Part shown: positions 44,483 to 53,186 of the stretch, in pieces
How the letters are laid out: each line of letters opens with the position of its first letter
How positions within the stretch are numbered: the stretch's first letter is position 1
Assembly (NCBI RefSeq): GCF_023657445.1
Contig: NZ_JAGTWY010000001.1
Location: 1,302,001-1,366,000, forward strand
DNA length: 64,000 nucleotides
Direction: 5' to 3'
Source of the DNA: Marinobacter sediminum
GTDB lineage: Bacteria > Pseudomonadota > Gammaproteobacteria > Pseudomonadales > Oleiphilaceae
Notes under the pieces: model-generated
The model's input: only the letters and a program-made list of their open reading frames with translations
What the model was told of the DNA's origin: nothing
Databases searched by the model: none
Program-made: the position numbers and the translations under genes

Positions 44483-44995
44483 CTAAAATGACGCCATTTC
44501 GAGATCCATTTCAACGGCATCCACACCTGCCTGGGCACAGTTTTCATCAGTCTCGCCGGAGGGTGCTCCACTCACACCGACACCTCCAATCGTCTCACCG
44601 CTCGCCTGTATGGGGACACCACCTGCAGACAAAAGAACCTTCTCAACCTTGCCAACGGAAAATGGTCCGGTGAAACGGTCTTCAAGCGCCGATGTGTTAC
44701 TTGCGAACGTCATGGCTGTGTAAGCCTTTCGGTAGCTGACTTCCAGCGAAAGATCCATGGCCAAAACATCACGCAGTACCACTTGTGGGTGGCCTCCGCG
44801 ATCAACCACGGTGACAGAAACCTGGACGCCCTGCTGCCGGCATGTATCAATAGCGGTTTTGGCGATGGTCAGAGCGGTGTCCATGGACAAACGCTTGAGT
44901 TCAACCATCACCGGCTGGTCTGTCTCGGCAGCATTGGTCAGTCCCGTTGCGGCCATAGCTGCTGTAAGCATCAATGTTGATAGTGTCGAGCGCAT
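44483..44995 (-). CDS. GlcG/HbpS family periplasmic protein
   Basis: Protein of 170 residues with a signal peptide (ATGLTNA). The GlcG/HbpS fold is recognised by ALTIAKTAIDTCRQQGVQVSVTVVDRGGHPQVVLRD, YRKAYTAMTFAS and the central PIQASGETIGGVGVSGAPSGETDENCAQAG. Family members bind haem or cobalamin and are often exported. Its presence in a sox operon suggests haem handling for SoxX/A/D or a sensor role; this is inference. Confidence 0.85.
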   Translation of the reverse strand: MRSTLSTLMLTAAMAATGLTNAAETDQPVMVELKRLSMDTALTIAKTAIDTCRQQGVQVSVTVVDRGGHPQVVLRDVLAMDLSLEVSYRKAYTAMTFASNTSALEDRFTGPFSVGKVEKVLLSAGGVPIQASGETIGGVGVSGAPSGETDENCAQAGVDAVEMDLEMASF

Positions 44996-45024
44996 TGTTT
45001 GTTTCCTTTACCGGGCCCCGTATA

Positions 45025-45495
45025 TCAGGGGCGGACCAAAACGTATCCTTGTTCAACTCTCTCAAGAATATGGGCAACACCTACCTGCACAGGCAGACTT
45101 TGCGGATGGAGCTCAGGTCTTTCACCAGTCGTCCTCTCGATGGTGTCTATCGTATTCATGCACACCGAAAACCTAACCCCCTGGGCCATCAGGCTGCTGA
45201 TCTGTTCCCGGTGCTCGTTGTCGGCATAAAGCAGTCGAACGCCCGGCCCGAATACTGTGATCTCGATATCAATCAGGTCCAGATCGTAATGCTCCAGAAG
45301 GTTGCCAGCCACGCTCAGGACGATTGACTGCTTATCCGGATCGCTATCGCTCAACTGGAGAAGCAGAAACTTTTCGGCGAAAGGTTTATCCGGGTTCAAA
45401 GGCTCATCGGCATGGAGGTTCATCCCGGCTGATAGTAGAGTCATAAAAACCAGTAATATCAAACCAATCCGTGGTAAACCTCGAATGCTTCTCAT
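45025..45495 (-). CDS. DsrE-family periplasmic protein of the sox cluster
   Basis: Protein of 156 residues with a signal-like N-terminus (GLILLVFMTLLSAGMNLHA). The C-terminal part has a DsrE/DsrF-type fold: KQSIVLSVAGNLLEHYDLDLIDIEITVFGPGVRLLYAD, then GVRFSVCMNTIDTI with a cysteine at the conserved sulfur-transfer position, ending VGVAHILERVEQGYVLVRP. Likely a periplasmic sulfur-relay or sulfur-binding protein. It overlaps the 3' end of soxB by 4 bp. Confidence 0.8.
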   Translation of the reverse strand: MRSIRGLPRIGLILLVFMTLLSAGMNLHADEPLNPDKPFAEKFLLLQLSDSDPDKQSIVLSVAGNLLEHYDLDLIDIEITVFGPGVRLLYADNEHREQISSLMAQGVRFSVCMNTIDTIERTTGERPELHPQSLPVQVGVAHILERVEQGYVLVRP

Positions 45496-47249
45496 GATGG
45501 ATAATCTTCCAGTCCCGGATTACCCTCCACGTTTTTAAGGCGCGGCGTATTAAACTTGGTAATCTTGACGGTTTTCTCCGATCTCAGATAATCAGCGACC
45601 ACATCCCAGATCGGTCGACCAGGCGCCTTCGAGTTTACGGTTGCCCAGCCGGCCACTTTATACATCTTGTCGGCTTGAATGAGCTCTCCGTTATCCAGGC
45701 GCATATCGGAAATCCGGCCATTCATACTGCCTGTCGGATCACAGGTGTAGTCGAGGCCACCGACCCGCACCATATCACCACCCTGCTGGTAGTAAGGATC
45801 CTTGTTGAACAGGTTATCCGCCACGTCTTCCATGATCAGCTTCAGGTCGGCGCCCGACATTTCACGCACATAGGTTTCAGGATAGGTAATCGCAGTTGCG
45901 TTCATCACATCGTCCATTGTGATTGCGTCCCCAGGCAGAACAGTGGTGCCCCAACGGAATCCCGGTGACAGGGAAATCTGCGCATCCAGAACCTTTCTCT
46001 GGGCGTCACAGATCACCTGGTCCATAGTTCCGTTGAAGTTGCCCCGGCGGTAAAGCAACTCGTCTGCGATAGCGAGCTTCTCACCGAGCTTGTCCATATA
46101 GGGCGCTCGTACCTCCTGGATAAAGCTGCTCATCGCTGCGTCCGGCTTGATCAGATCCGAGAAAACCGGCAACAGTTTGTATTCATATCCCCGCACTCCG
46201 CTGTCTCCGATATCCAGATCCAGCACAGCCACATACTTGCCATTGGTGCCGGCGTTACTGACCAGGGTCTTACCACCGGAGTTCTTGACGACAGTCGGCT
46301 GCGGTACTGCGTCGTGCGTATGGCCACCGAGAATTGCATCGATACCGCTTACCCGGCTAGCCATTTTCAGGTCTACATCCATGCCGTTATGGGAAATAAC
46401 GACGACGGCATTAACCTTTTCGGTTTCCCGGATTTCGTTAACCAGCGCCTGCATCTCGTTTTCCCGAATACCAAAGCGCCAGTCAGGAATGAAATAGGAC
46501 GGATTGGCGATCGGCGTGTACGGAAAGGCCTGGCCAATGACTGCAACACGCTTTCCACCAAGCTCACGGATCGAATAAGGTTTAAAAACCCGACCACTCG
46601 CTTCGTCAAAAGACTCGGCACCCATAAACATGGCTTCGTCCGACAAAAAGATGTTCTGGGCCAGAAACTCGCCCTTGAAACCGTTTATGTTTTTCCGGAT
46701 TTGTTCTTCCGGGTAAGTGAACTCCCAATGCCCCGTCAAAATGTCGATGCCAAGACGATTGCTGGCTTCTACCATATCCTCGCCCTGGGTCCAGTAGGCG
46801 GTTCCTGATCCCTGCCACAGATCCCCGCCATCGAGCAGCAAGGAATTGCCCGGCCCCGCTTGCTCGCGCAACTGGTCGATAAGCGTTTTCAGGTGGGCAA
46901 AGCCGCCCAGGCGGCCATATTCCTGTGCAGCTTCCTGGTAATTCAGGTAGGTAAAAGCATGGGACCGTGAGGAATTTGCAGGGATCCCGAAGTGCTCAAG
47001 GAAATGCGAACCCACAAGGTGGGGCGCCTTGCCCCTGCTGGGGCCGACCCCGAGATTCACATTAGGCTCACGAAAGTACACCGGTGATAGCTGGGCGTGA
47101 ATATCTGTCAGATGCAGCAGCCGCACATTGCCATACTTCGGTATGTCGTACAGTCCCTCTCCCCCTTTCGCCAGAGCAAGTTTCGGGGCAAGGCCGGCAA
47201 TGGCGGCTGCTTGCATGGCTAACAGAAAATCTCGGCGGGAAATCGACAC
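45492..47249 (-). CDS. soxB: Thiosulfohydrolase SoxB
   Basis: Protein of 585 residues. A Tat signal (SRRDFLL with R5-R6) is consistent with export of a folded dimanganese enzyme. Metallophosphoesterase/5'-nucleotidase motifs follow: LLHLTDIHAQL, LLLDGGDLWQGSGT, GHWEFTYP (the Asn-His position), VVVISHNGMDVD and ILGGHTHD. The 5'-nucleotidase C-terminal domain follows (GTTVLPGDAITMDDVMNATAITYPETYVREMSG). SoxB hydrolyses the SoxY-bound sulfonate to release sulfate. It follows soxK after 104 bp. Confidence 0.96.
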   Translation of the reverse strand: MSISRRDFLLAMQAAAIAGLAPKLALAKGGEGLYDIPKYGNVRLLHLTDIHAQLSPVYFREPNVNLGVGPSRGKAPHLVGSHFLEHFGIPANSSRSHAFTYLNYQEAAQEYGRLGGFAHLKTLIDQLREQAGPGNSLLLDGGDLWQGSGTAYWTQGEDMVEASNRLGIDILTGHWEFTYPEEQIRKNINGFKGEFLAQNIFLSDEAMFMGAESFDEASGRVFKPYSIRELGGKRVAVIGQAFPYTPIANPSYFIPDWRFGIRENEMQALVNEIRETEKVNAVVVISHNGMDVDLKMASRVSGIDAILGGHTHDAVPQPTVVKNSGGKTLVSNAGTNGKYVAVLDLDIGDSGVRGYEYKLLPVFSDLIKPDAAMSSFIQEVRAPYMDKLGEKLAIADELLYRRGNFNGTMDQVICDAQRKVLDAQISLSPGFRWGTTVLPGDAITMDDVMNATAITYPETYVREMSGADLKLIMEDVADNLFNKDPYYQQGGDMVRVGGLDYTCDPTGSMNGRISDMRLDNGELIQADKMYKVAGWATVNSKAPGRPIWDVVADYLRSEKTVKITKFNTPRLKNVEGNPGLEDYPS

Positions 47250-47353
47250 TGTCTTTTCCTCTCTTTGTCTTTGTCTTTGTTGGAATCGACGAGCAATCCC
47301 TGCGACCTGGGCGGAGCCCAGGACACAGGGTCTAGCTGTTTTGCGGGGGAGCT

Positions 47354-47659
47354 CTAGCCGCCTAGCGCGACGTTACGCCAGGCTTCTCCCTGATCCTTTC
47401 GCTGGGCAACGGACTCCTTCGCCAGCTCCACGGCCTCGCTGGCCATGGTTTTCGCTTTGTCGTAATCACCGTTCTCGGCCGCGGACTTGGCGGCTTTGAG
47501 CCGGTCTGATGTCGTCGTCCACTGGAAGTTTCCAGCATCCTCATGGATGCTCTCAGCCTCCGAGTAAATCGCTTGAAAATCCTCTTTGGGCCCTGCCTGG
47601 ACCGAAAGGGATATACCAAAGGCCAGGAACGCACTGAGTGTCAGTAATGATTTATTCAT
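47354..47659 (-). CDS. soxK: SoxXA-binding protein SoxK
   Basis: Protein of 101 residues with a signal peptide (ISLSVQA). The helical mature part (EDFQAIYSEAESIHEDAGNFQWTTTSDRLKAAKSAAENGDYDKAKTMASEAVELAKESVAQR) fits the SAXB/SoxK family, which associates with the SoxXA cytochrome. The position between soxA and soxB is standard. Confidence 0.85.
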   Translation of the reverse strand: MNKSLLTLSAFLAFGISLSVQAGPKEDFQAIYSEAESIHEDAGNFQWTTTSDRLKAAKSAAENGDYDKAKTMASEAVELAKESVAQRKDQGEAWRNVALGG

Positions 47660-47685
47660 TTCAATTCTCCCAACTCCGTTCCCGA

Positions 47686-48525
47686 TTATGGGCGTGTGGC
47701 CGGACCAACCACTGGCAGGCCGTTGCTCATGTAGGTCAGGAAGTACTCAAGGTTCCGGTACTCCAGACTCTGAGGTGGTAAGGGCTCAGCACGAACGTTG
47801 TTATTACACCCGGCGAATCGGCGGTGCAAAGTGCCCAGCTCGCCCCACTTCGAACGATGAACAGGGAAGTTGGAGGGCTGCCCCAGCGCCGGTGAAAGCA
47901 GGTCTGCACGAATCCAGTTGCCCGGGTTTTGTACGTGGCAGCTGGCGCAGGAAAAGTTCAGCTGGCCTCTGCGACTGTAATAGAATTCCTTACCATCCTT
48001 ATAAGCCGCCATCGCCGCCGGTTCATCCGGAACCTTGATATCGAACGCCTTGCCCTCAGAGGTCGAAGCCATGTACGCCGAGATTGAGGCAATATCCCCT
48101 TTCTTGTATCTCAGGGGCTTCTCACCATTTGCCTCCCGACAACGGTTGATGGCCAGCTCGAGCGTTATAACTTCCTTCTTCTCCATATCGAAGTAAGGGT
48201 AGTTCTGACGTATCCCTATGCCGCCATTCTCGAAACAGCTTGCATAGGTCTTGCCATTGGCAAAGGGTGTCTCAAACATCTCCTGGCCTTCCGCTACCGC
48301 GAACTCATAGGGCGGAAAATCCTGTAACGATTCCCACTGGGACCGTCGGTCTTCATCCAGTGCGTACTGACCGTTGACGAATTCCTTGAACGGAACGTCG
48401 GGGAATCTCTGCTTGAAGTACTCAACCGCTGCTTTCCGGTCTTCTTCCGGCGAACTTGCTGCCAGTGCCTGTGGCAAGACCATTGCCGCTCCCAAGGCGA
48501 CCAGGATGACTTTCGCTTTAAGCAT
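47686..48525 (-). CDS. soxA: L-cysteine S-thiosulfotransferase subunit SoxA (mono-haem type)
   Basis: Protein of 279 residues from ATG 48525, with a signal peptide (LPQALA). One haem site, C193-AS-CH197, and the active-site cysteine C240 in RRFAGCNNNVRAEP, which carries the persulfide ligand. The N-terminal haem of di-haem SoxA is missing: TYASCFENGG (C97) has no CxxCH and presumably makes a disulfide with C129 in NRCREANG. With SoxX it attaches thiosulfate to SoxYZ. SoxZ is upstream and SoxK downstream. Confidence 0.95.
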   Translation of the reverse strand: MLKAKVILVALGAAMVLPQALAASSPEEDRKAAVEYFKQRFPDVPFKEFVNGQYALDEDRRSQWESLQDFPPYEFAVAEGQEMFETPFANGKTYASCFENGGIGIRQNYPYFDMEKKEVITLELAINRCREANGEKPLRYKKGDIASISAYMASTSEGKAFDIKVPDEPAAMAAYKDGKEFYYSRRGQLNFSCASCHVQNPGNWIRADLLSPALGQPSNFPVHRSKWGELGTLHRRFAGCNNNVRAEPLPPQSLEYRNLEYFLTYMSNGLPVVGPATRP

Positions 48526-48581
48526 GTCCAATCCTCCTCTGCGGCGGTGCAAAACCCCGGGGCCTTGTCCGCCAGCAACCT

Positions 48582-48893
48582 TTAGCCGATCGTCGCTGTG
48601 GTTGAATCACTCTCGCCTTTGTTATCCACCCAGCTGATCGTGAGCTTGTCTCCTTTCTTGGCACCCTCGAACCGGCACTCAAGAAACGGATCCTTTGAAA
48701 CGGCAGGTCCCCAATGGGCAACAAACACGTCTTTACCGTTATGGTTAATAGTCAACACCTGAATGAAGTGAGCGGGAATCACATTTCCGGCGGAGTCCTT
48801 GACGAACCCCGAATCCATTGGATGCCGGACCAGGGCCTTGAGTGACGTTACGCCACCGTTTTCTACTGCACGTACTCTGATACTGGAAGCCAT
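48582..48893 (-). CDS. soxZ: Sulfur carrier complex protein SoxZ
   Basis: Protein of 103 residues, the immunoglobulin-like partner of SoxY. Typical landmarks: IRVRAVENGGVTSLKALVRHPMDSGF, KDSAGNVIPAHFIQVLTINHNGK, WGPAVSKDPFLECRFEGAKKGDKLTISWVDNKGES. It has no signal peptide, so it is exported hitch-hiking with Tat-exported SoxY. It lies 25 bp after soxY. Confidence 0.95.
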   Translation of the reverse strand: MASSIRVRAVENGGVTSLKALVRHPMDSGFVKDSAGNVIPAHFIQVLTINHNGKDVFVAHWGPAVSKDPFLECRFEGAKKGDKLTISWVDNKGESDSTTATIG

Positions 48894-48918
48894 TCTTTCT
48901 CTCCTGTCCCTCTAGCGA

Positions 48919-49407
48919 TCAACCACCGCAGCCGCCGACGGTCACTTTCACATTCTTGGTGGCCCTGTAGGCCTTGCCATCGGAAATAACCACCGCTATG
49001 ACGTCTGTGGTCTCGGCCATTTTCAGCCGGTTAGATACAAACGGTAGCGCCCCCTCAGGGATCTTGAACGATGCCGCCAGAGCGTTCGGGTTCTGCGCAA
49101 CCAGCAATGCAATACTCGTCACATTTGGCAGTGTGGTTTCGACCGTTACCGGCACCACTGCGCCGTTTTGAGCAATGGTTGGCAGATCCACAGAAATCTT
49201 GTCAGATTGTTCTGCGTCCATTCCATAGAGCTCAGAAATCGTTTCGTCGACACCCGGCGTGTTGAACGCTTTTTTAGGCCAGTCGCCTGCGTCCGGGGCC
49301 GTCGCGGCCTCAACCCGAAGCGGTACAATTCCGGAACCCAATGCAAAGCCGGCAACACCTACGCCCAGCACTCCTTTCAAAAAGCCTCTTCGCCTTTCGT
49401 CAATCAC
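48919..49407 (-). CDS. soxY: Sulfur carrier protein SoxY
   Basis: Protein of 162 residues with a Tat signal (ERRRGFLKGVLGVGVAGFALGSG). The C-terminal swinging arm ends VTVGGCGG, whose cysteine carries the sulfur intermediate through the Sox cycle. The rest is the family's SoxY fold (PVTVETTLPNVTSIALLVAQNPN, EGALPFVSNRLKMAETTDVIAVVISDGK). It forms the SoxYZ carrier with the next gene. Confidence 0.96.
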   Translation of the reverse strand: MIDERRRGFLKGVLGVGVAGFALGSGIVPLRVEAATAPDAGDWPKKAFNTPGVDETISELYGMDAEQSDKISVDLPTIAQNGAVVPVTVETTLPNVTSIALLVAQNPNALAASFKIPEGALPFVSNRLKMAETTDVIAVVISDGKAYRATKNVKVTVGGCGG

Positions 49408-49426
49408 GGCAACTCCTCCTCCGCTA

Positions 49427-49783
49427 TTACAGCGTATACAGATAATCGATAATCCGGTTGATCTCTTCTTTACTCAGGATCGTGTGACGCCCGAACGGAG
49501 GCATCACCGTCACCGGATTGAACTTAGTTTCGTCCCAAATTCGTTGGAACAGCATTTCCCGGTCCGGAAAGCGCGTTTCCATATCCGCCAGGGCCGGTCC
49601 GATAGTGCCAGTCAGCTTACCGTCATCCATCTTGTGGCAGGCCAGACAGTTTCCGTCTTTGCGACTGAACGCCAGCTCCTTGCCCCGATCAATCTCAGCC
49701 TGTGTCGGCCCTGCAAAGACCGACGGTGTGGCGCTCAGTGCGAGCGTGGTTAAACACACGGAAATTAACCCTTTACGCATCAC
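49427..49783 (-). CDS. soxX: Cytochrome c SoxX
   Basis: Protein of 118 residues with a signal peptide (SATPSVFA). One c-type haem site, C46-LA-CH50, a distal Met in VMPPFGRHTILSKEEINRIIDYLYTL and TIGPAL typical of SoxX. It forms the SoxXA complex that oxidatively couples thiosulfate to SoxY. It lies 19 bp upstream of soxY on the operon strand. Confidence 0.93.
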   Translation of the reverse strand: MMRKGLISVCLTTLALSATPSVFAGPTQAEIDRGKELAFSRKDGNCLACHKMDDGKLTGTIGPALADMETRFPDREMLFQRIWDETKFNPVTVMPPFGRHTILSKEEINRIIDYLYTL

Positions 49784-49828
49784 TCAATCCTCCTCGGCAC
49801 GTTTCAAGTGGCCCCGCCTCTTCAGTTA

Positions 49829-50506
49829 TTACTCTGTAAGCCCCTTGTCGAGCGGGCCGGTCGTGCTTGGTGTCAGATTCTTGCCCACTGCCGAATCCTT
49901 TATTTCCACCTCACCCCTGCAATTCTTCATACAGCGTTCGTTACGGATTTCAGGTCGCGGGTCTTCCCAGATAAACCCATCTTCGTTGGGCATTTTCACT
50001 TTTGGCAGCGTATCGCTGTTGGCGACAAAATCTCCGTCGACGATGTAGTTCAGGTTGAGAACATAGGCTGTCAGGGCATACACCTGGTCATCGGTCAGAG
50101 ACTGCGGCGCAAAAAATGGCATGGCTCTGTGAATGTAATCCCAAAGGGTACTGGCGTAGGGCCAAAAACTGCCCACGGTCTTTTCCGGGCGATCCTCAGC
50201 GAGGCTCCCATCACCGCCAGCAAGCTTGGGGAACCGCCCCATACCTTCACCGAAAGCTCCATGACAGGATGAACAGTATGTTTCGAAGACGTTCATGCCT
50301 TCGTCCACGGTGCCACTGCCTTTCGGTAGTCCTTTCCCATCGGGACGAACATCAATATCCCACCCGGCAATCTGATCCTCAGTCGCAGGCTCGCCATAGC
50401 CGTAATGCCCGGCTGGTTCGGCATGGCAAACCGCTGTCAGAGTGACTAACAGCACCCCGGACCCGAGACTGGCCAGGATTCGCGAAGATTTATCAAAGCT
50501 GAACAT
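49829..50506 (-). CDS. soxD: Sulfane dehydrogenase cytochrome subunit SoxD (mono-haem form)
   Basis: Protein of 225 residues with a signal peptide and one haem-binding site, C78-SS-CH82 (FETYCSSCHGAFGEGMGRFPKLAGG), with MPFFAPQSLTDDQVYALTAYVLNLNYIV typical of SoxD. Classical di-haem SoxD is about 380 residues; the second domain is absent here. Two further cysteines near the C-terminus (CMKNC) do not form a haem site. It overlaps the end of soxC by 14 bp. SoxCD oxidises the sulfane sulfur on SoxY. Confidence 0.88.
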   Translation of the reverse strand: MFSFDKSSRILASLGSGVLLVTLTAVCHAEPAGHYGYGEPATEDQIAGWDIDVRPDGKGLPKGSGTVDEGMNVFETYCSSCHGAFGEGMGRFPKLAGGDGSLAEDRPEKTVGSFWPYASTLWDYIHRAMPFFAPQSLTDDQVYALTAYVLNLNYIVDGDFVANSDTLPKVKMPNEDGFIWEDPRPEIRNERCMKNCRGEVEIKDSAVGKNLTPSTTGPLDKGLTE

Positions 50507-51824
50507 TGTTCACACTCCCATCTGGCTTCACCTGCCACGTCTGGATCGCATTCTTGTGGTATATCGAATTTGTGCCGCGAACCTCTTTAAGCTGAGCGAG
50601 TGTGGGCTGCACATAACCGGTCTCATCAATGACGCGGGACTGCAGCAGCGCAGGATTGCCGTCCCAGCTCCACTCGAGTGAGAATCGCGTTAGCGACTTC
50701 GACATCACCGGTTCCCGCAGTCGCGCCTGTGTCCAGTTGCGTCCGCCATCCACGGAAACGTCCACTGCCTTCACCTTGCCTCGCCCACTCCAGGCAATGC
50801 CTTCGATCTGGTAAATACCACTGCCGCGCATAGGCATTTCCGGGCAAGGCGAAGTAATGACCGACTTGGCCTCCATGACCCAGGTGAATCCATGCGCCGT
50901 GCCGTCCGACATCAGGTCGGTGTACTTTGAGGTTTCTTCCCGTTGCATCCATGGTTTGTCACCGACTTCCAGACGACGCAACCACTTCACATGGGTATTG
51001 CCTTCCCAGCCAGGAACGACAAGTCGTATCGGATAGCCCTGTTCCCGCCGTAGTGCCTCGCCATTTTGGGCAAAGGCAACGATGACATCGTCCAGGGCCT
51101 TTTCCATCGGGATACTGCGGGTCATAGCAGCACCGTCGGATCCCTCAGCCAACAGCCATTTGCCTTCCGGCTTCATGCCTACTTCCTGCAACAGGGTTGA
51201 AAGCCGGACGCCAGTCCACTCCGCACAGCTCACCATGCCATGCAGGAACTGAAGGGAATTCAACTGCGCACCGCGCCATTCCATCCCTCCGTTTGCGGGG
51301 CATTCAATAAAGTTGATCTGCGAGACACTGGGAAACCGCTGCAGGTCTTCCATGGAAAGGATGATTGGGCGCTCGACAAGACCGTGGATCATCAGACGAT
51401 GCTGCTGGGGATCCACTTCCGGTCGGCCAGCATGGTGGCGCTCAAAGAACAGGCCATTCGGTGTGATAATGCCTTTCAGATGCTGAATCGGCGAGAAACT
51501 GATGGAAGATGTCTTTTCAGCCGTAAGCCAGGGTACATTCCGTCTGATCACCTCTTTCTCGAATGGCGACGGAACACCATAGGGGTCGGTGACAACACCA
51601 GGCCCAAGCGAACGGGTCCATGACGGAATTTCAGGTGGATACTGGGTTTCTGCGGCACCAAGTCTTGGAGACATACCCGCGAGGGCTCCTCCGACCATGG
51701 CGCCACCAGCAGTGAACAGGCCGTTTCTCAGGAAACGCCGGCGTTCGTTCGAGGGTAAGCTGTTTGATTCTTCCAGAGCGATTCTGGAAATGTCCTGATT
51801 AAGCCGGCGGAGTTTGCCGAACAT
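50493..51824 (-). CDS. soxC: Sulfane dehydrogenase molybdopterin subunit SoxC
   Basis: Protein of 443 residues with a Tat-like signal (RRRFLRNGLFTAGGAMVGGAL). It belongs to the sulfite-oxidase/SorA molybdopterin family: the Mo-ligand cysteine in FIECPANGGMEW, substrate and cofactor regions VRLSTLLQEVG, IRLVVPGWEGNTHVKWLRRLEV, and the Ig-like dimerisation domain (VKAVDVSVDGGRNW). First gene of the sox operon; the divergent region to 52083 carries a dyad. With SoxD it gives complete oxidation of thiosulfate to sulfate without globule formation. Confidence 0.95.
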   Translation of the reverse strand: MFGKLRRLNQDISRIALEESNSLPSNERRRFLRNGLFTAGGAMVGGALAGMSPRLGAAETQYPPEIPSWTRSLGPGVVTDPYGVPSPFEKEVIRRNVPWLTAEKTSSISFSPIQHLKGIITPNGLFFERHHAGRPEVDPQQHRLMIHGLVERPIILSMEDLQRFPSVSQINFIECPANGGMEWRGAQLNSLQFLHGMVSCAEWTGVRLSTLLQEVGMKPEGKWLLAEGSDGAAMTRSIPMEKALDDVIVAFAQNGEALRREQGYPIRLVVPGWEGNTHVKWLRRLEVGDKPWMQREETSKYTDLMSDGTAHGFTWVMEAKSVITSPCPEMPMRGSGIYQIEGIAWSGRGKVKAVDVSVDGGRNWTQARLREPVMSKSLTRFSLEWSWDGNPALLQSRVIDETGYVQPTLAQLKEVRGTNSIYHKNAIQTWQVKPDGSVNNVQL

Positions 51825-51841
51825 ATTGTTATCCTCCTTTG

Positions 51842-51971
51842 GTGCCCTTTGCGAGCATTCGGCCAGCGTTCAGTTCGCAAACTGAAGGGCACACTTGTTG
51901 TTGGAGTTATAAGGATATAACTTATTTATAGCGGGCAAAGGCGACGGTTACAAGCACTTTTTTTTGTGCTT
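51842..51971. promoter_or_regulatory. Dyad-rich sox promoter region
   Basis: Between divergent soxC and the MBL gene. Inverted repeats: GTGCCCTT (51842-51849) with AAGGGCAC (51885-51892) enclosing CAGTT-CGCA-AACTG (51871-51884); AGTTATA-AGGA-TATAACT (51905-51922), a perfect operator-like dyad; and AAGCAC-T8-GTGCTT (51952-51971). ArsR-family SoxR proteins bind such AT-rich dyads in other sox systems, but no soxR gene is in this window. Confidence 0.5.
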
Positions 51972-52082
51972 TGTCCTCCGGAGGCGATACCGGGTTTTCC
52001 GGTTGAAAGTTGTCGGAACAGAGAAAATCATAACCAATACAGATAGTTAAAAATCAATCAAAAACGGTCCGAGGGAAGAAAA

Positions 52083-53087
52083 ATGAGCCAACACAAAGGA
52101 AAAACTGATGCTACTCTGATCGTTCTGGCGGCGGGACTGATACTTCTCCCCGGGACAGTTCTGGCCGAATCCGGTTCGCCCTACCCGGATATCTCAATCC
52201 CTTTTGGTGCTGAGACGATAAACGGGGAAGGTATTTACTTTTTCCAGGGACAATCGGGGGTGCCGGGCGAAACCAATCAAGGCTTTACCGCGAATGCCGG
52301 ATTCGTAATAACCGGAGAGGGTGTGGTTGTCTTTGATGCCCTGGGCACGCCGAGTCTGGGCGACGCTATGATCCGGGAAATACGGAAGCTGACTGATCAG
52401 CCCATAACGCACGTGGTGGTCAGCCACTACCATGCCGACCACATATATGGCCTTCAGGCTTTCAAGAACCTGACGAAAGCCAAAATTATCGCCCAGGACA
52501 GCTCCAGCGGTTACATCACCAGTCCTGATGCGGAACAGCGCCTGGCCCAACGACAGCAGGCTCTGACCCCCTGGGTTAATGAGAAAACACGGGTAATTCC
52601 GCCAGACGTCACGCTTGCGGATGAAATGTTCCTGGAATCCGGTTCATACCGATTCAGTATTTACCATGCAGGCCCTGCGCACTCGCCCGACGACAGTATG
52701 ATGATGGTGGAACCCGCCGGAGTGCTGTTTTCAGGCGATATCATCCAGAACGGCAGGGTTCCGTTTCTGAACAGTGACCAGGTTGATACCGAAAACTGGA
52801 TGAAGGCTATCGAAAAGGTCAGGAAGCTGGAGCCAAAGATTTTGCTACCCGGCCACGGACCTGCGTCCCCGAACGCAATGGAAGCACTGGACTTCACCTA
52901 TAATTACCTGTCTTTCGTGCGCAGCCAGATGAAGGATGCCGTGGAAAACTGGGTGCCTTTTGAGGATGCCTATCAGCAAACCGACTGGTCCCGTTACGAA
53001 TCTTTGCCAGCTTTTGAGGCATCAAACAAGGCAAATGCGTACCGCGTTTACCTGGACATGGAAAAGGCTGCCCTTGGAAGTGAATGA
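52083..53087 (+). CDS. MBL-fold metallohydrolase, SoxH-like, divergent from sox
   Basis: Protein of 334 residues with a signal peptide (LLPGTVLA). The intact zinc-binding motif VVSHYHADHIYG (HxHxDH) is followed by HSPDDSMMMVEPAGVLFSGDII and LLPGHGPASP. Of the SoxH / quinoprotein-relay type seen at the edge of sox clusters. Divergent from soxC across a dyad-rich promoter, so probably co-regulated. Compare the degenerate homologue at the other end of the cluster. Confidence 0.8.
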   Translation: MSQHKGKTDATLIVLAAGLILLPGTVLAESGSPYPDISIPFGAETINGEGIYFFQGQSGVPGETNQGFTANAGFVITGEGVVVFDALGTPSLGDAMIREIRKLTDQPITHVVVSHYHADHIYGLQAFKNLTKAKIIAQDSSSGYITSPDAEQRLAQRQQALTPWVNEKTRVIPPDVTLADEMFLESGSYRFSIYHAGPAHSPDDSMMMVEPAGVLFSGDIIQNGRVPFLNSDQVDTENWMKAIEKVRKLEPKILLPGHGPASPNAMEALDFTYNYLSFVRSQMKDAVENWVPFEDAYQQTDWSRYESLPAFEASNKANAYRVYLDMEKAALGSE

Positions 53088-53138
53088 TCCGTATGCCTTT
53101 GACCAACAAGTGTTGTGTCGGGCACGCCCCATTCTGTA

Positions 53139-53158
53139 CACTGTCTTTTTATACAGTA
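53139..53158. promoter_or_regulatory. LexA (SOS) box before yebG
   Basis: CTGT-N8-ACAG (53141-53156), with surrounding bases close to TACTGTATATATATACAGTA, 30 bp before the yebG start. This is the standard LexA operator geometry. Confidence 0.85.
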
Positions 53159-53186
53159 TTACGCACATTCACTGCGAGGAACGACC

